Notes: generated by a model from the sequence alone, not told the origin. 64,000 bases of DNA from Citrifermentans bremense (GCF_014218275.1 NZ_AP023213.1:4394494-4458493), one strand, 5' to 3'; numbered from the stretch's first letter, positions 24,577 through 37,287 are shown. Translations and numbers: made by a program.

Positions 24577-25779
24577 TTAGAAGATGAGCTGCAGCTGGGT
24601 GATGTAGGTCATGAAGTCTTCGGTATTCCCAGTACCGCCACCCTTGTTGAAGCCGGTGGAGTTCGCCTCGAAGGTGAGCTTCAGGTTCTGGCCGCGCAGG
24701 TAGTAGTTGAACCCGCCGCCGTACCAGTCGATCTTCTGGTCGATCACGCCGTTCAGCTCGGCAAAGCGCCATTTCTCGTACCTGACGAAGAACTGCAGCG
24801 GCATGGTGGGGAGCATGTAGCCCGCTTTCACGTAGTAGCCGTTCTTCTCGCCGTTGATGCCGGTCGCCATCGGGTCGACCGCGGTGCTACTCAAGTAAGC
24901 GTCGTCCAGGTCGATCTTCTCGTAGGCTGCCGATGCGGTGACGGTACCAACGCCTTCAAGCGGGTACTCGACAAAGCCGTCCACGGTCCAGGCCTTGTAG
25001 TCTTTCTTGTCGCTTCTCGCCAGCGTGTTGCCGTAGGCGACCTCAGGCTCGAACTGGTAGGCGGCGCCGATGGTGGCTACCTTCTTCTTGCCCAGGTAGG
25101 TCCCCTTGTAGCCGTAGTCGTTCTCCGGGTCCAGAAGCGTCACGTGGGCGCGCGCCGAGTAGCGGAAGTTGGAGGCAGGCGCGGTCACGCCGGAGACGGC
25201 CTTGCGCCCTTCCATAGCATCGACGCGGTACTGGAACATGTCGTCGAAGAGGTTGCCCCAGACAGCCACCCCGGTGTCGCGGGTGGTGGTGTAGGGGGCG
25301 CGTATGAAGAGCGAGCGGTCCAGGGTGAGCGGCATCTCGCAGGCTTCCAGGTTTTCACGGGAGAGGTTGTACTTGAACTTCCCGACGTTGATGCGGAAGG
25401 CGTCGTTGATCTTGAAGCGCATCACCGCGTCGAGGAGTTGGAACTCGGAACCCTGGTTCGTGTCCGCCACGGCCAGCGGGGTGACGTTGGCGTCGCTGAT
25501 GTACTCGGTCTGGACGTAGAGGGACATGTTGTCGCCGTATTTTCCCATGAGCGCCAGGCGGTTTCTGCGGAAGTTGAAGTTCATGGTGCTGTCGTCGTTG
25601 TTCTCCCCGGAGCCGGTGTCGCGCACCGTCATCTGGAACTGGCCCTTGTAGTCGAGCTGCAGCGCCCCCTCGTCGTTGGGGCCGAAGACCATTTTCGGGC
25701 CGGCGAAGGCCGTCCCCGCCATCAGGGCTACCCCTAACGTCGCCCCGGCGACAGTCGATATCTTTGGCATATTCAGCAT
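24577..25779 (-). CDS. extI: Outer-membrane porin-like protein, ExtI-like
   Basis: This 400-residue protein has a signal peptide (about 1-26, AFA cleavage) and alternating beta-strand sequence through to a C-terminal Phe (LQLIF), typical of outer-membrane barrels. Many turns carry Asp/Gly/Asn, and the layout is like OprO/OprP-type porins. In the ext clusters of Geobacter, a porin of this kind forms the barrel of an electron conduit together with cytochromes. ExtI has also been linked to selenite and tellurite reduction (known from the literature on G. sulfurreducens). The ATG is preceded by AAAGGAGTGAATC. Confidence 0.82.
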   Translation of the reverse strand: MLNMPKISTVAGATLGVALMAGTAFAGPKMVFGPNDEGALQLDYKGQFQMTVRDTGSGENNDDSTMNFNFRRNRLALMGKYGDNMSLYVQTEYISDANVTPLAVADTNQGSEFQLLDAVMRFKINDAFRINVGKFKYNLSRENLEACEMPLTLDRSLFIRAPYTTTRDTGVAVWGNLFDDMFQYRVDAMEGRKAVSGVTAPASNFRYSARAHVTLLDPENDYGYKGTYLGKKKVATIGAAYQFEPEVAYGNTLARSDKKDYKAWTVDGFVEYPLEGVGTVTASAAYEKIDLDDAYLSSTAVDPMATGINGEKNGYYVKAGYMLPTMPLQFFVRYEKWRFAELNGVIDQKIDWYGGGFNYYLRGQNLKLTFEANSTGFNKGGGTGNTEDFMTYITQLQLIF

Positions 25780-25837
25780 AGATTCACTCCTTTTCTTTGT
25801 AGGTCAGCCCCCGCAGGGGCGCGAAGTGTGCTTCCGG

Positions 25838-27262
25838 CTAGCAGCCGCCACCGCCGCTGCCGGATCCGCCAGCAGATGCCGGGCTTACCGTGCTGCGATA
25901 GGCCTTGTCTGCGGTCTCGATCTGGTTGCCGTCAGCGAGGCTCGGTTCCGCGGAGTAAAGACGCGACGAGTAGTCGATTACCGGTCGCGGGTTAGCATCA
26001 GTGCCGCTGATGGGGCGAATGTAGTTGAAAATCAGGTTATCCATCAGCGCCGTGGTATCCCATTCCGATCCGATTGCCAGCTTGCCCTGTACGTTCACCG
26101 TGGCGCCTACGACCCCGCGGATGCCGTTGGTGTCGACCGCGGTCCTGTCTTTGGCCACGAGGAGGTTCCACTGGCCAAGAGAGCCGTCATACCACTTCAC
26201 GTCCACAGTGGGGTCGTTGTAATAGGCGATGCCGTCCAAGGCGAAGTAGCCAACCGAGGCATAGTTGCCGGCCCGGCAGAAGATGACGAAAGTCTTCGTG
26301 GCGTCGCGGGTTGCCGCCGTCATCGCGGTGGTGCCGTCGGTGCCGAGCGCCGCGGCAAGGTCGGCTTTTATCGTGGCGGCATCCTTGAAGGTGAGGCTGC
26401 CGTCGGGGGTGGTCATTTTAGGCGCGGAGTAGGAGTAGGACCCCTTGATGGCGCCGTCGAAGGGGGTGTATTTGGTCCCGTCAAGCAGGTCCGTCGTAGA
26501 CGAGACTTTGGACGCGCCGCGCACCGTATCGATCAGGGTTACCTTGCCGGCGTTGCCTGCTACGATCCCTTTTACGTAGGCAATCATCTCGGGAAGCGAA
26601 ACCCTGATGTCAGTGTTCACCCTGGTGGTGCCGTTTTGGGCCACGCCGAAGGTCGACTTGGTGATGGTAGGAACAGCTTTGGTGAGGTCGTAAGCGGCAT
26701 CCCATGCTGCGTTGCCCCCCTGCAGGACCTTGAGCCGCTCTTTCGGGAAGCCCCAGTAACGGAAGGTGGTGTAGGCACGGGCGACGTTCACGAACCCTGC
26801 CGCGTTGTTGGTCAGGACGATGGTGGTATTGCCGTCGATGCCGGCATTCTGGATGATGCTGTCGATAGTGGCGCCGGTGCAGACCATGCTGCCCACGACC
26901 TTAAAAGGCCCCTCGGGCCGGGTGTTGTCCATGAAAGCCGCGGAGCCTGCCGAGATGAGCTGTGCCCCGGGAATATGCCCGACGGAGTTGTAGTTGTTGG
27001 TCCCGTCACCGTTGTCGTTGGACACGTCGAGGATGACTACCCTGTCATAACCGCCCGGCTTGTTAACCAGGCCGGCATCGATCCACCCCTTCAGGTCGGC
27101 GGCGGTGATCAGCGCGGTAGCGGTCTTGGTGGTAACTGTCTTCTCGGCGGGTGTGTCATAACTGGTGCCCCCGCAACCCCAGATGCTAAGAGCCGCAATG
27201 GCAACCATGCCAAAAAGCGCGGCCAGTAAAACTCTGCTCTTTTTCATCATCTTTTCCGACAT
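25838..27262 (-). CDS. extH: Rhodanese-like lipoprotein, ExtH-like, first gene of the ext cluster
   Basis: This 474-residue lipoprotein has a signal ending LSIWGC (Cys30). Two rhodanese-type domains follow: the first (about 45-190) has the fold motifs (VVILDVSND, GHIPGAQLI) but a degenerate active loop (IVLTNNAAG). The second (about 215-375) has TFVIFCRAGNYAS with the active-site Cys in place. About 100 more residues end in a Gly/Ser tail with a terminal Cys (SGSGGGGC). Rhodaneses transfer sulfane sulfur, and related chemistry could involve selenium. Its role in the conduit is unknown. GGAGGT lies directly upstream of the start. Confidence 0.82.
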   Translation of the reverse strand: MSEKMMKKSRVLLAALFGMVAIAALSIWGCGGTSYDTPAEKTVTTKTATALITAADLKGWIDAGLVNKPGGYDRVVILDVSNDNGDGTNNYNSVGHIPGAQLISAGSAAFMDNTRPEGPFKVVGSMVCTGATIDSIIQNAGIDGNTTIVLTNNAAGFVNVARAYTTFRYWGFPKERLKVLQGGNAAWDAAYDLTKAVPTITKSTFGVAQNGTTRVNTDIRVSLPEMIAYVKGIVAGNAGKVTLIDTVRGASKVSSTTDLLDGTKYTPFDGAIKGSYSYSAPKMTTPDGSLTFKDAATIKADLAAALGTDGTTAMTAATRDATKTFVIFCRAGNYASVGYFALDGIAYYNDPTVDVKWYDGSLGQWNLLVAKDRTAVDTNGIRGVVGATVNVQGKLAIGSEWDTTALMDNLIFNYIRPISGTDANPRPVIDYSSRLYSAEPSLADGNQIETADKAYRSTVSPASAGGSGSGGGGC

Positions 27263-27355
27263 ACAACCTCCTTTGGATTAGGTGACTTTCGTTTTTTCCG
27301 AGCTGTGAGCCTTGCCCTCCTTTCCAATCATTTGCTCAATCAAATTATGAACCAC

Positions 27356-27384
27356 AAGTTAAAAATAAATACAATTGCTGTCAA
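27356..27384 (-). promoter_or_regulatory. Sigma-70-type promoter of the ext cluster
   Basis: On the minus strand TTGACA (27384-27379), 17-bp spacer, TAACTT (27361-27356). It lies about 90 nt upstream of the extH start. Confidence 0.6.
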
Positions 27385-27695
27385 GCTTGCAGTGAGAGAC
27401 ATTATTATTGAGTATTAATTTAAAAATTGTTTTCGCGATAGACTGTCACGAGGACAAAGTGGAGAGAGAAACTGCATGTAGCTATAACTGCGATGTAATT
27501 GCACATACAGCATTTCAAAAAACTCCTGAGTTATCGTTGGATTCTGATTCGGGTTTATGACAGAATGCTTAAGCGAAAGTTTCGCATAGAGCCATGCGTT
27601 TAACGCATACCAATTATAGGTGGGCAATTTTATGCCAGTACACCTGAAGGTTGAAGCAATGCGCCCCTCCCTCCGTGAAACCCGCACGATTCGTG

Positions 27696-27721
27696 TTGCA
27701 ATGCTATAGGAATAATTGCAA
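27696..27721. promoter_or_regulatory. Inverted repeat, candidate LysR operator
   Basis: TTGCAAT - 12 bp - ATTGCAA: perfect 7-bp arms 70 bp upstream of the LysR gene, in the region shared with the ext cluster. Confidence 0.5.
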
Positions 27722-27790
27722 TATACTCAAACGAAAGATTCTCATAAAATCATGACACTCTTGCATACCCTCTCCAGCGGAAAGCATTGA

Positions 27791-28717
27791 ATGGATCTGG
27801 TAAACCTCAAAACGCTCATCGAGTCAGTGGAATGCGGCAGCTTTTCAAAAGCCGCCGAGACCCTGTGTGTGACCCAGTCCGCGGTTTCACGGCGCATAAA
27901 GATCCTTGAGGATCGTTACGGCCACCTGCTTCTTGACCGTAGCGGCCCGGTGCTGAAGCCGACACCTGTCGGGGAACTCCTTATCGAGAAGGCGCGCCAA
28001 CTGTTGGAGCTGGAACAGGAGTTCGTGCACCAGATACAGGCGTTGAAACAGAAGAAAAAGATTTCCTTCTGCTGCACGCCCCCCTTCGGCATATCCTATC
28101 TCCCCGACATCTTCACCCGGTTCATGGCCGACAGTTCCCAGAACACCGAGCTGCAATTCGTGTTCGATATGCCCGAGGGGGCACTGAAGGGGCTCAGGGA
28201 ACGGATCTTCGACCTGGTGCTCATCGAGTACTGCGAGGACCTGGACCTGCAGGAGTTCGATTCCTATCCCCTCCCAGACGACGAGATGGTCTTCGTCAGC
28301 GCCCCGGGGTACGGCATAGATGCCCCGCTGGTGGAGGTCGACGCCCTGCTTTCGCAGCGCCTTTACTGCAAGAAAAGCGGCTGCTGCGCGCGGCGCTTCC
28401 TGGAGAAGAGCATGCAAACTCTCGGGAGAGACGCGGCGGAATTCAGCAACACGGTGTTCTTCGACGACATCCCCTTCATCATCAGGGCAGTCATGGCCGG
28501 CGACGGCATCACCTTCATCTCCCGCAGCATCGTCGCCTCCTCCCTTGAGCGGGGCGAACTCATCTCGCATCAGGTCCAGGGGTTCGACCCCTCCCGCCCC
28601 CGGCGACTGGTGCTCAGGCGCGAATGCACGCTCGACCCCGCCCTCCTCGATTTCATCGAGGGGATCTTCCGGCATTTCTCCCTGGCGCCCCCGCCCCAGT
28701 TTTCCACCACGGTCTGA
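27791..28717 (+). CDS. LysR-family transcriptional regulator
   Basis: This 308-residue protein has an N-terminal winged helix-turn-helix (FSKAAETLCVTQSAVSRRIKILED, about 18-41) and a periplasmic-binding-protein-like effector domain (about 90-295). Within the latter, a CCARR pair (KKSGCCARRF, about 200) could be redox-active or metal-binding, but this is speculative. It diverges from the ext cluster, so it probably controls it, and perhaps itself. The ribosome site is GGAAAG. Confidence 0.9.
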   Translation: MDLVNLKTLIESVECGSFSKAAETLCVTQSAVSRRIKILEDRYGHLLLDRSGPVLKPTPVGELLIEKARQLLELEQEFVHQIQALKQKKKISFCCTPPFGISYLPDIFTRFMADSSQNTELQFVFDMPEGALKGLRERIFDLVLIEYCEDLDLQEFDSYPLPDDEMVFVSAPGYGIDAPLVEVDALLSQRLYCKKSGCCARRFLEKSMQTLGRDAAEFSNTVFFDDIPFIIRAVMAGDGITFISRSIVASSLERGELISHQVQGFDPSRPRRLVLRRECTLDPALLDFIEGIFRHFSLAPPPQFSTTV

Positions 28718-28831
28718 ACCCCACCTGAATCAAACGCCCGATTCCCCCTTTTGCAGTACCCCTAAGCCTTGTCGCGCCCTTCACTTTAAAAAAATTAGTG
28801 ATAGCATATTAAACTTCATTATTAACGAGTG

Positions 28832-28868
28832 CCCGTCATCCCCATGATGGGGCGAAAGCGGGTGGGCC
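28832..28868 (+). promoter_or_regulatory. Structured leader upstream of nifJ
   Basis: CCCC-ATGAT-GGGG hairpin followed by GCGAAAGC (a GNRA-type tetraloop stem) within outer GCCC/GGGC pairing (28831-28834 with 28864-28867), just before the nifJ ribosome site. It does not match a riboswitch class that I know. Confidence 0.4.
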
Positions 28869-28889
28869 ATCTCTGACAAGGGGGAATGA

Positions 28890-32609
<3,720 letters not shown>

Positions 32610-32630
32610 GGGATAGCCAGGATGATCAAA

Positions 32631-32686
32631 CGGGAGCGGTCTTGCTCTGCGACTGACTTGCGCGGTCGCACGGAAAGCCGCTCCCG
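32631..32686. terminator. Stem-loop between nifJ and the MFS gene
   Basis: CGGGAGCGG / CCGCTCCCG arms enclosing about 38 nt, between two converging genes; no T-run, so its terminator role is uncertain. Confidence 0.4.
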
Positions 32687-32694
32687 CAGGAATT

Positions 32695-33891
32695 TCAGCA
32701 AGTCGACCCGATGGCGCTCTTTTTCTCCCACGCCACGGTACTGGCAGCGAAGAGTCCAACTGCCGCCAGGCCAATCCAGCCGGCGGCGTAAAAGACGGCA
32801 GTGAGCCCGAAACGGTTCTGCAGCCATCCCCCCAAAAGCGGTCCAGCCACGAACCCGAGGTTAAGCGAGGTGTTGAAGATCCCGACTGCCAGCCCCGTCC
32901 CGTGACGTTCCCCCTGCTCCAAAAGGAGCGCGGTGCTGGCAGGCTGGGAGAGCACGCTGCATAGCCCTATCCCTCCCCCCAACACAAGTACCTGGTGGAA
33001 ACCCTGTGCCACAGGAATCAGGAAGTAGAGCAACGACACAGAGACACCACCAATGAGCACCAGTGATTTGCGGGGAAGAAGGTCCGAGAGCCGGCCGACC
33101 GGACGCAGCAGCGAGGTGATCACCAGGGTACTTGAGGCGAGCACCATGCCGGTCTGGGCGCCGTTGAGACCAAGCCGCGCGTTCAGCAGGATGGGAAGGA
33201 ACCCCGCCAGAAGCGAGATTCCGCACCCCCGGCCGAAGATGAAGACCAACAGCCCCCTCATGAGACGGTGGCGCGCCGCCTCAAGGGCGGCCGGCAGTGT
33301 CACGCGGATGGTTCGTTTCCCGGAGGGGATCGCCGTGCCGCGCAGGGAAGGGATACCCCCCAGCGCAACCGCAAGCGCCAGCAGGCACAGCAGCGCCAGG
33401 CTGGAGAAGATGCCGTAAAAGCCCCACTGGTCGTGCAGCACCCCGCCCAGAAGCGGCCCGACCCCGACGGCCAGGTAGAAGGAGATGTCGAAGGTCCCCG
33501 CAGCTCGCCCCTCCCCTTTTGTACTGCTCGCGGCCCCGACCAGGGAGAGCATCACCGGGCGGAACATGGCGCAGGCCACCCCCTGAACCAGGCGCAGCAG
33601 CGTGACGAGCGCCAGGCCCGAACCGAAAAGGTAGCCAAGTGAAACCAGCAGGTAGAGGGTAAGGCTCAGCGTCACGGCGGTCCTCGGGCCGAAGCGGTCC
33701 ACACAGGCGCCCATTAAAGGACTGAACAAGATCTTGGAGAGTGAGAAAAGAAGGAGCGGCAGCCCCAGCAGGATTCCGCGCCCGCCCAGGCTGAATAGGT
33801 AGGTGGAGAAGAAGGCGTCCGCTATGCCGAAACCCAGGCTTGTAGCAAAATTTATCAGAAACAGCGACTTGAACAGATTTTCGTTCTTCAT
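32695..33891 (-). CDS. Major facilitator superfamily transporter
   Basis: This 398-residue inner-membrane protein has about twelve hydrophobic segments and MFS-type loops: GACVDRFGPRTAVTLS between helices 2 and 3, and GRLSDLLPRKSLVLIGG in the second half. It is close to the drug or small-molecule efflux type, but the substrate is unknown. The start at 33891 is chosen because GAGGAAC lies just upstream; the frame continues upstream through 75 codons of non-membrane sequence that overlaps the intergenic hairpin and is unlikely to be translated. Confidence 0.88.
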   Translation of the reverse strand: MKNENLFKSLFLINFATSLGFGIADAFFSTYLFSLGGRGILLGLPLLLFSLSKILFSPLMGACVDRFGPRTAVTLSLTLYLLVSLGYLFGSGLALVTLLRLVQGVACAMFRPVMLSLVGAASSTKGEGRAAGTFDISFYLAVGVGPLLGGVLHDQWGFYGIFSSLALLCLLALAVALGGIPSLRGTAIPSGKRTIRVTLPAALEAARHRLMRGLLVFIFGRGCGISLLAGFLPILLNARLGLNGAQTGMVLASSTLVITSLLRPVGRLSDLLPRKSLVLIGGVSVSLLYFLIPVAQGFHQVLVLGGGIGLCSVLSQPASTALLLEQGERHGTGLAVGIFNTSLNLGFVAGPLLGGWLQNRFGLTAVFYAAGWIGLAAVGLFAASTVAWEKKSAIGSTC

Positions 33892-33965
33892 GCCGGGTTC
33901 CTCATTGGCTCGTGACGGCCGCCTGGGGCGCCCGAGGTGGAGGCAGCGCTCCGGCACTCCAGGTT

Positions 33966-33999
33966 GGGCGCCCTGCGTATCGCGCAGCGCAGGGCGCCC
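33966..33999 (-). terminator. Strong stem-loop after the flavocytochrome gene
   Basis: A perfect 12-bp stem GGGCGCCCTGCG / CGCAGGGCGCCC with a 10-nt loop lies 17 nt past the flavocytochrome stop and upstream of the MFS gene. There is no U-run. Confidence 0.55.
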
Positions 34000-34015
34000 T
34001 TTCCACAGGCCTGCC

Positions 34016-35812
34016 TTACTTAGCTTCCTTGACATAGCGTGCCGCGTTGTTGCCGGCGATCCTGCCAAACACCACGGTATCGGTGATGGCGTTGCCGCCC
34101 AGGCGGTTCCAGCCATGCACGCCGCCGGTCACTTCGCCCGCAGCGTAGAAGCCGGTCATCGCTTTACCGTCCTTGCCTATTACCTGGGCCTCGGTGTTGA
34201 TCTTCACGCCGCCCATGGTGTGGTGGCGCCCCGGCTTGACCCAGATGGAGTAGTACTTGGGTCCGTTTATCGCCCTGGGCAGGTCCTGGCGCTGGAACTC
34301 GGGGTCCTTCTTTGCCGCGAACGCCTTGTTGTAGGCGTCCACCGTAGCCGCAAGCGCGTCGGCGGAGACCCCCATCTTGGCCGCAAGGGCGGCCACGCTG
34401 TCCGCCTCCTGCACCAGGCCGAGCACGATGTAGCCGTCTATCTGAACGTTGCTCTTGCGGATCTCCTCGCCCAGCACCAGGAAGGCCGATTTCTCAGGCT
34501 GCGCCAAGATGGCGGCGGAGGCCTTGTCGCGGGTGGTCAACTCGTTCACGAAGCGCTTGCCGGCATGATTCACCAGGATCGCCCCGCTTCCGCGCACGGT
34601 CTCGGAGATGAGGACCTTGGTCTCGCCTCCCATGGTCGGATGGATCTGGATCTGCTCCATGTCGATCACCTTGGCGCCGATCTTTTCCGCCAGGGCGACC
34701 CCCTCGCCGGTAGCACCCGGCTGGTTCGAGGAGGCGGTCTCCTTGAACTGCGGCTTGTAGAAGCCGACCAGTTCGTTGTTCGCGGCAAAGCCTCCTGCCG
34801 TGTCGATCACCGCCTTGGCCTTGATGGTGTAGAGCCCGCTGTGCTTGCCCCTGACCTGGACGCCGGTGACGCGCCCCTGGCCGTCGGAGAGTATCTGCAC
34901 CACCTCGGAGTTGACCCGGACATCGAGGTTTCTCTTGGCAGCATTGTCGCGGTACACCTTGATCAGGTGCGGCCCTACCGCCGCCCCACCGACCGGGCGG
35001 TGGGTTCGATCCACCGCGACGCCCCCCGAGCGCACCAGGTCGGTCATGTCCGCGCCCAAAGAAACCAGGAAGTCGACCGCGTCGGCAGAGTTGTAGGCGA
35101 GAACCTTAACCAGTTCGGGATCGTTTTTCTCCCTCCCCCCCTTCATGGTTTCCTTCACCATCTCGGCCGGGTCGTCGTGCATCCCAAGCCTTTCCTGGTA
35201 GCGGGTCCTGGCCGCGTTGATCCCGCCGGCAGCCAGCATGCTGTTGCCGCCGGTAATCGGCATCTTCTCCAAAAGGATGACCTTTGCCCCTGCGTCATGG
35301 GCGCTTATGGAAGCGACATACCCCGAGCCGCCCGCGCCGATCACGACCACGTCGGCGGATTCGGTCCGCGCCGATTTCGCTTCCTTTTTCTCCCGGGCCG
35401 TTTCCTGCACCCACTTCTTGTCGCTCGACTCCTTCTCGCTCCCCATCGCGGGGATCTTCATCGCAAAGCTGTGGCAGTAGTTGCAGTAGGCTTTGGAGGC
35501 GACGTGCCCCTTGTGGCAGGCGGTGCAGTTGGTATCCCCCAGGTGCGAGGCGTGCGGGTTGATGTGCCCCTTGGTTTTTGCCGCAAGGTCCTTGAAGCCG
35601 CCATGGCAACCCTTGCAGTTCTTGTTCAGAGCCGTTTCGTTGTCGTCTACAGTCAGGGACTTCCCGTGGCAGTCGGCGCAGGCTACCTTGTTTTTCTTGT
35701 GCATGCCGGCCAGGAAGGCTCCCTTCGCAGGCTCCCCCCCCCAGGCAGTGGGGACCGCGATCAGCAGGGCTGCCGATAAAAGCAGTGCGTTTACCATATT
35801 CTTGAGTTTCAT
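34016..35812 (-). CDS. Periplasmic tetraheme flavocytochrome c (fumarate reductase-like)
   Basis: This 598-residue exported protein has a signal peptide (1-25), a tetraheme c3-like domain (CADCH 45-49, CKGCH 66-70, CTACH 96-100, CNYCH 110-114), then a FAD domain of the fumarate reductase/succinate dehydrogenase type from residue 153 (GAGGSG 159-164). Active-site elements are visible: ETVRGSGAILVN and KRFVNELTTRD, HTMGGVKIN near the end, and the flavin-binding GEVTGGVHG. The layout equals Shewanella FccA and the related urocanate and methacrylate reductases. The enzyme reduces an enoate in the periplasm with electrons from quinol-derived cytochromes. The substrate is open. It forms an operon with the upstream porin (45 nt). 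Confidence 0.93.
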   Translation of the reverse strand: MKLKNMVNALLLSAALLIAVPTAWGGEPAKGAFLAGMHKKNKVACADCHGKSLTVDDNETALNKNCKGCHGGFKDLAAKTKGHINPHASHLGDTNCTACHKGHVASKAYCNYCHSFAMKIPAMGSEKESSDKKWVQETAREKKEAKSARTESADVVVIGAGGSGYVASISAHDAGAKVILLEKMPITGGNSMLAAGGINAARTRYQERLGMHDDPAEMVKETMKGGREKNDPELVKVLAYNSADAVDFLVSLGADMTDLVRSGGVAVDRTHRPVGGAAVGPHLIKVYRDNAAKRNLDVRVNSEVVQILSDGQGRVTGVQVRGKHSGLYTIKAKAVIDTAGGFAANNELVGFYKPQFKETASSNQPGATGEGVALAEKIGAKVIDMEQIQIHPTMGGETKVLISETVRGSGAILVNHAGKRFVNELTTRDKASAAILAQPEKSAFLVLGEEIRKSNVQIDGYIVLGLVQEADSVAALAAKMGVSADALAATVDAYNKAFAAKKDPEFQRQDLPRAINGPKYYSIWVKPGRHHTMGGVKINTEAQVIGKDGKAMTGFYAAGEVTGGVHGWNRLGGNAITDTVVFGRIAGNNAARYVKEAK

Positions 35813-35857
35813 TTTTTCTCTCCTGTAATTTTTGCTTTACCGCAGTCGGGGCAGGCC

Positions 35858-37138
35858 CTAGAAGAGCAGCTGCACTTGGGCGCGCGCCACCAGGTCGTCG
35901 GTCTTGGTCTTGTAGGTGTGGCGCCTGCCCACGTCGCCCTGGATCTTAAGGTTGTTGCCGTAGAGGAAGTAGTTGACCCCTCCCTGGATTTCCGAAACTT
36001 CGTCGCTGGCAAGCTCGCGGTTGGGATCCAGCCAGGCGTAGCGGACCGCAAGCTCCAGGCGCTTCGGTATCACGAAGTAGCCCCCCTGCACGTACGCTCC
36101 TTTCGCGATAAGTTCCTTGCCCGAGGCCTCGCCCTGCGCCTTGCCCCAGAAGTACTCACCCTGCAAGGAGGCGCCAAGCCACTTGCAGGCGAAGTCAGCT
36201 TCCCAGGAGTCGACGGAGATCTTCTCGGCAGCCGCAGTTCCAAAGTATTTCCCTTTCACCGCCGTGCCCAGCCAGCCGTTGCTGTCGGTCACGAAATTGG
36301 AATTGTTGTTGTCGATGGCGGAGGTCGCCGTGCTTCCGGTTCCGGAGACCGTCTTTTTCAAGGTGCTCAGGTAATAGCTGCTTCCCAGGGAAACCAGGGG
36401 TTTCTCGGAGTGCTCCAAGTCCCCCTCGCCGTACTTCATGTCGCCCAAGGGATTGAAGGCAAGCCTGAAGTTGTAGGCGTTGTCGTTGGTCTTGTTCTTG
36501 GTGTTCTGGCCGGCGCCTCCGAACAGGCCCGCATCGTACTTCACCACCCCCTTCCAGAGATCGCCGTGCAGGTTGATGCCGGTATCGTACCCCTGCATGA
36601 AGGCATTCCTTACGAAGGAGCCGTCGACGAACTGCTGGGCCGTATTGGAGGTGATCCACTGCCTGGAATACTGGATCTTCTCCTGCCCCAGCATGATCTG
36701 CAGTTCGTCTGCGACGCGGTACTTCATGTTCACTTCTTCCATGGCCTTGGTATTGTCCTTCACCACGTTGGCCCAGTTGTAGGTCGCCTTGTAGGTTAGG
36801 TCCTTGGTAAAGGCGTAGCCGCTCAGGAGGGTCTTGACGCGCCGCAGGTTGAACTGGCTCACGTCCTGCTTGTTGGAGGCTTCGTAGTTGTCGAATTCGT
36901 ATTGCGCCTGAATCTGCCCGCCAAGCTGCACCTGGAACTTCTGGTCCGGCGAGGTGAAAACCAAACCTTTCCCCGGCTTGTAATCGTAAGGCTTAGTTTT
37001 AGACGCTTCCTTGTACTCCGCTTCAGTAATGACCCCTTTCTCTTTCAAGATGTCCTCAAGGCTCTTCGCCTGGACATCGTGCCCTACAGCCATCGCCGCC
37101 AGAAAACCTGCCATTGCCACTGCCGTATGCTGTCTCAT
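35858..37138 (-). CDS. Phosphate-selective porin O/P-like outer-membrane porin
   Basis: This 426-residue protein has a signal peptide (1-24), a short N-terminal alpha segment (LEDILKEKGVITEAEYKEA) like that of OprO/OprP-like porins, and beta-barrel sequence ending in Phe (QVQLLF). The barrel has many Lys and Asn residues. Operon position with the flavocytochrome suggests that it admits the anionic substrate of that enzyme (inference). AGGAGAGG precedes the ATG. The promoter upstream is of the sigma-54 type. Confidence 0.88.
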   Translation of the reverse strand: MRQHTAVAMAGFLAAMAVGHDVQAKSLEDILKEKGVITEAEYKEASKTKPYDYKPGKGLVFTSPDQKFQVQLGGQIQAQYEFDNYEASNKQDVSQFNLRRVKTLLSGYAFTKDLTYKATYNWANVVKDNTKAMEEVNMKYRVADELQIMLGQEKIQYSRQWITSNTAQQFVDGSFVRNAFMQGYDTGINLHGDLWKGVVKYDAGLFGGAGQNTKNKTNDNAYNFRLAFNPLGDMKYGEGDLEHSEKPLVSLGSSYYLSTLKKTVSGTGSTATSAIDNNNSNFVTDSNGWLGTAVKGKYFGTAAAEKISVDSWEADFACKWLGASLQGEYFWGKAQGEASGKELIAKGAYVQGGYFVIPKRLELAVRYAWLDPNRELASDEVSEIQGGVNYFLYGNNLKIQGDVGRRHTYKTKTDDLVARAQVQLLF

Positions 37139-37195
37139 GATCCTCTCCTTCGGATTTCAGGGCGCAGCCCTGTGATTGCTTTTGGTCTTAATTAG

Positions 37196-37211
37196 AGCAG
37201 GATCGGTACCA
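37196..37211 (-). promoter_or_regulatory. Sigma-54-type promoter of the porin-flavocytochrome operon
   Basis: On the minus strand TGGTACCGATCCTGCT: GG and GC are 10 nt apart, and the boxes match TGGCAC in 5 of 6 and TTGCT in 4 of 5 positions. It lies 58 nt upstream of the porin start. An NtrC-type activator gene is next to it. Confidence 0.6.
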
Positions 37212-37287
37212 ACGGAGAGCGAAAGGAATAACTACCTATAATTGCAGGACAATTGGACAAAACGGGGGAAGGGGCTGCGGATAAAGG

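Larger units (their letters stand above)
27263..27790. other. AT-rich regulatory region between ext cluster and LysR gene
   Basis: This 528-bp gap is AT-rich compared with its surroundings. It holds a minus-strand promoter for the ext cluster and an inverted repeat close to the LysR gene. A 90-codon frame at 27415-27687 (minus) has no signal peptide, ribosome site or family likeness and is not called. Confidence 0.6.

Noticed and set aside
27415..27687. 90-codon minus-strand frame upstream of the ext cluster
   Set aside because: AT-rich intergenic sequence, no ribosome site, no signal peptide or family likeness; it overlaps the promoter region.
28832..28868. Cyclic-di-GMP or cGAMP (GEMM) riboswitch before nifJ
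   Set aside because: The conserved GEMM core elements (GGGCAAA-like and GACGCAAAGCC-like) are absent.
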